From Ginsengibacter hankyongi (GTDB lineage Bacteria; Bacteroidota; Bacteroidia; Chitinophagales; Chitinophagaceae), in contig NZ_VYQF01000007.1 of assembly GCF_008710285.1 (NCBI RefSeq), positions 62,001 to 126,000 on the forward strand: 64,000 nt of DNA, in the 5' to 3' direction. The notes under the pieces are model-generated. The model did no database searches. It was not told the origin of the DNA and worked only from the letters and a program-made list of their open reading frames with translations. Each line of letters opens with the position of its first letter. The stretch's first letter is position 1. Of this stretch, positions 62,361 to 64,000 are shown piece by piece. Position numbers and translations under genes: made by a program.

Positions 62361-64000
62361 TTAATTGAGTTCATTTTCAGAAAGCCTGAAATCTATAACT
62401 TTTAACTGAAGAGTTGTTTCTCCATTCCATTCATTTTCATCAATGGTGTAAACTATATCAATTGGCTTTTGCATTTGAAGCAGATGAAATTTTTCAGCCA
62501 TATTAAAACCTATTCCTGTTATAACAATATTATCCTGTTTTAACACGAAACGTATATGAAGTTCTTTTACAATTTTTGACCAGGAAGTATCAAATATATT
62601 TTTTGAAATAAAAACAGGACGGAGGTTTTCAGGGCCGTAAGGCTCCATTTGTGTAAGTATATTATAAAAGCTTTTAGTTATATTTTTGAAACCTATTTCT
62701 GCATCAATAACAATCTCCGGAATAAGAAGATGTGGCGCTATCACAGAAGAAACAACTTCCTCAAACTTATTGCTAAATGCGGTTACATTTTCAGGTAACA
62801 TGGTCATTCCTGCTGCTGCAAAATGCCCGCCATAACCAATTAAATATTCCCTGCATTCATGAATGGCTTCATATAAATTAAAACCCGGTACGCTGCGTGC
62901 ACTGCCCCCAACGTATTCACCACTTTGTGCAAGCACGACTGTTGGCCGGTAATAAGTTTCTATAAGCCTGCTGGCTACAATTCCTACAACACCTTTGTGC
63001 CAATGCGATTTAAATACAACAGTAGATTTGCGGTTTATTAAATTATCGTCACTTTCAATAATTGCCAATGCTTCTTCAGTAATATTTGTATCAGCTTCTT
63101 TACGATCTGTATTATCACTATGCAACATTTCGGCATATTCTTTTGCCTTGGTAAAATCATCTTCTATAAACATCATAACGGCCTTGGTTGCATCGTCCAT
63201 CCGGCCCGCGGCATTTACTCGTGGAGCAATAATAAAAACCACGTTATTAATCGAAAACTTTTTTTTAAGGCCACTTAATTCTATCAATGCCCTTATTCCA
63301 GGTAAAGGATTGCTGTTTAGTTTTTGCAAACCGTAATATGCTAATATCCTGTTTTCTCCGGTAATCGGAACTATATCTGCACCGATAGCCGTTACAACAA
63401 GATCAAGATAACAGGTATATTCTTCTTCGGGTAACCCTAACCGTTTGGAAAGAGCTGTAATAAGTTTATAGCCAACTCCACATCCACAAAGTTCTTTATA
63501 AGGATAGTTACAATCTTTTTGTTTTGGGTTTAATATGGCAACAGCAGGAGGAAGTTCATGATCGGGAAGGTGATGGTCGCATACAATGAAATCAAGGTCT
63601 AACTGCCTGGCATACCCGATAAGTTCAACAGATTTTATTCCACAGTCAAGAGAGATAATAAGTTTAAAGCCGTTTTCTTTTGCAAAATCAATCCCCTGCC
63701 TGCTTACGCCATAACCTTCCCGGTACCGGTGAGGCACATAGAAATCAATATTTTCTTCTTTATATACTTTTTTAAGAAACCGGAACATGCATGCAACAGA
63801 AGTTGTTCCATCTACATCATAATCTCCAAAAACCAGGATTTTTTCTTTTTCATCAAATGCTTTTAAAATTCTTTCCACTGCTTTATCCATGTCTTTCATC
63901 AGAAAAGGATCATGAAGTTGCGAAAGCTGTGGCCTGAAATAATCTTTGGCTTTTTCAAAAGTATCTATATCTCTTTGCACAAGAATTTTACAAAGAGCAT
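62361..64000 (-). CDS. recJ: Single-stranded-DNA-specific exonuclease RecJ (N-terminus cut by window)
   Basis: A DHH-superfamily 5'-3' exonuclease used in recombination and mismatch repair. The frame stays open to the right edge (…ALCKILVQRDIDTFEKAKDYF), and the residues before QRDIDTF match the family, so the start lies beyond base 64000; an apparent GTG start at 63980 is internal. Motifs are FGDYDVDGTTSVACMFRFL, LDCGIKS, VCDHHLPDHELPPAVAILNP (DHH) and, in DHHA1, GIVASRLIETYYRPTVV with GYGGHFAAAGMTM. The C-terminal OB domain is present. About 546 of ~570 residues are in the window. Confidence 0.95.
   Translation of the reverse strand, partial: ALCKILVQRDIDTFEKAKDYFRPQLSQLHDPFLMKDMDKAVERILKAFDEKEKILVFGDYDVDGTTSVACMFRFLKKVYKEENIDFYVPHRYREGYGVSRQGIDFAKENGFKLIISLDCGIKSVELIGYARQLDLDFIVCDHHLPDHELPPAVAILNPKQKDCNYPYKELCGCGVGYKLITALSKRLGLPEEEYTCYLDLVVTAIGADIVPITGENRILAYYGLQKLNSNPLPGIRALIELSGLKKKFSINNVVFIIAPRVNAAGRMDDATKAVMMFIEDDFTKAKEYAEMLHSDNTDRKEADTNITEEALAIIESDDNLINRKSTVVFKSHWHKGVVGIVASRLIETYYRPTVVLAQSGEYVGGSARSVPGFNLYEAIHECREYLIGYGGHFAAAGMTMLPENVTAFSNKFEEVVSSVIAPHLLIPEIVIDAEIGFKNITKSFYNILTQMEPYGPENLRPVFISKNIFDTSWSKIVKELHIRFVLKQDNIVITGIGFNMAEKFHLLQMQKPIDIVYTIDENEWNGETTLQLKVIDFRLSENELN

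Noticed and set aside
63978-63980. Apparent GTG start of recJ
   Set aside because: The frame continues to the window edge with family-like residues (ALCKILV), so this is an internal codon.
1-64000. CRISPR arrays, rRNA genes, prophage structural genes, toxin-antitoxin pairs
   Set aside because: No regularly spaced repeats, rRNA-like stretches or recognisable products of these kinds were seen on either strand.

Overview
The window is about 64 kb of AT-rich bacterial DNA from a member of the Bacteroidota, most likely Chitinophagaceae or a close relative. The signs are two SusC/SusD outer-membrane pairs, an ECF sigma/FecR/SusC cascade, promoter-like TTG-N19-nnnnTTTG spacing, almost no Shine-Dalgarno sequences, a long Bacteroidota-type IspH, and a LuxC-like acyl-CoA reductase divergent from a dicluster ferredoxin.

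Region 1 (1-13.3 kb) starts with the end of a Gfo/Idh/MocA oxidoreductase and a GH95 fucosidase-type enzyme. After a small conserved protein of unknown function comes a tight same-strand cluster: four AhpD/carboxymuconolactone-decarboxylase-like proteins, an MFS transporter, SusC, SusD and a membrane-anchored DUF3179 protein. It looks like an uptake-and-conversion system for an unknown compound. One of the four AhpD copies has lost a CxxC cysteine.

Region 2 (13.3-15.3 kb) is a graveyard of minus-strand mobile-element genes. It holds a tyrosine-recombinase remnant, fused by deletion to a remnant of a Bacteroidota mobile-element HTH protein that also contains a REP-like palindrome, plus two unidentified fragments.

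Region 3 (15.3-28.4 kb) is a sigma/anti-sigma-controlled SusCD locus without any recognisable glycosidase. Its enzymes are an SGNH hydrolase, two FAD-dependent oxidoreductases (one with a golvesin/xanthan-lyase-like C-terminal domain) and an MFS transporter. The SGNH protein appears to be circularly permuted: its catalytic GDS block is at the C-terminus. A decayed copy of that C-terminal block, with the following leader and signal peptide, is repeated before the second oxidoreductase.

Region 4 (28.6-30.2 kb) is an intact tyrosine recombinase next to the 3' end of tRNA-Asp(GUC). This suggests that regions 2-4 belong to one or more tRNA-targeted islands.

Region 5 (30.4-64 kb) is mainly chromosomal core: accA, dapA, rnz, a STAS protein, clpC, cmk, ispH, a GH13 enzyme, an HtrA protease, the acyl-CoA reductase/ferredoxin pair, ddl, a PASTA protein, rhodanese, a TPP-riboswitch-controlled TonB receptor, two head-GIN/DUF2807 proteins, a SigZ-like sigma factor, a LytS/LytTR pair, guaA, htpG and recJ. 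recJ runs off the right edge.
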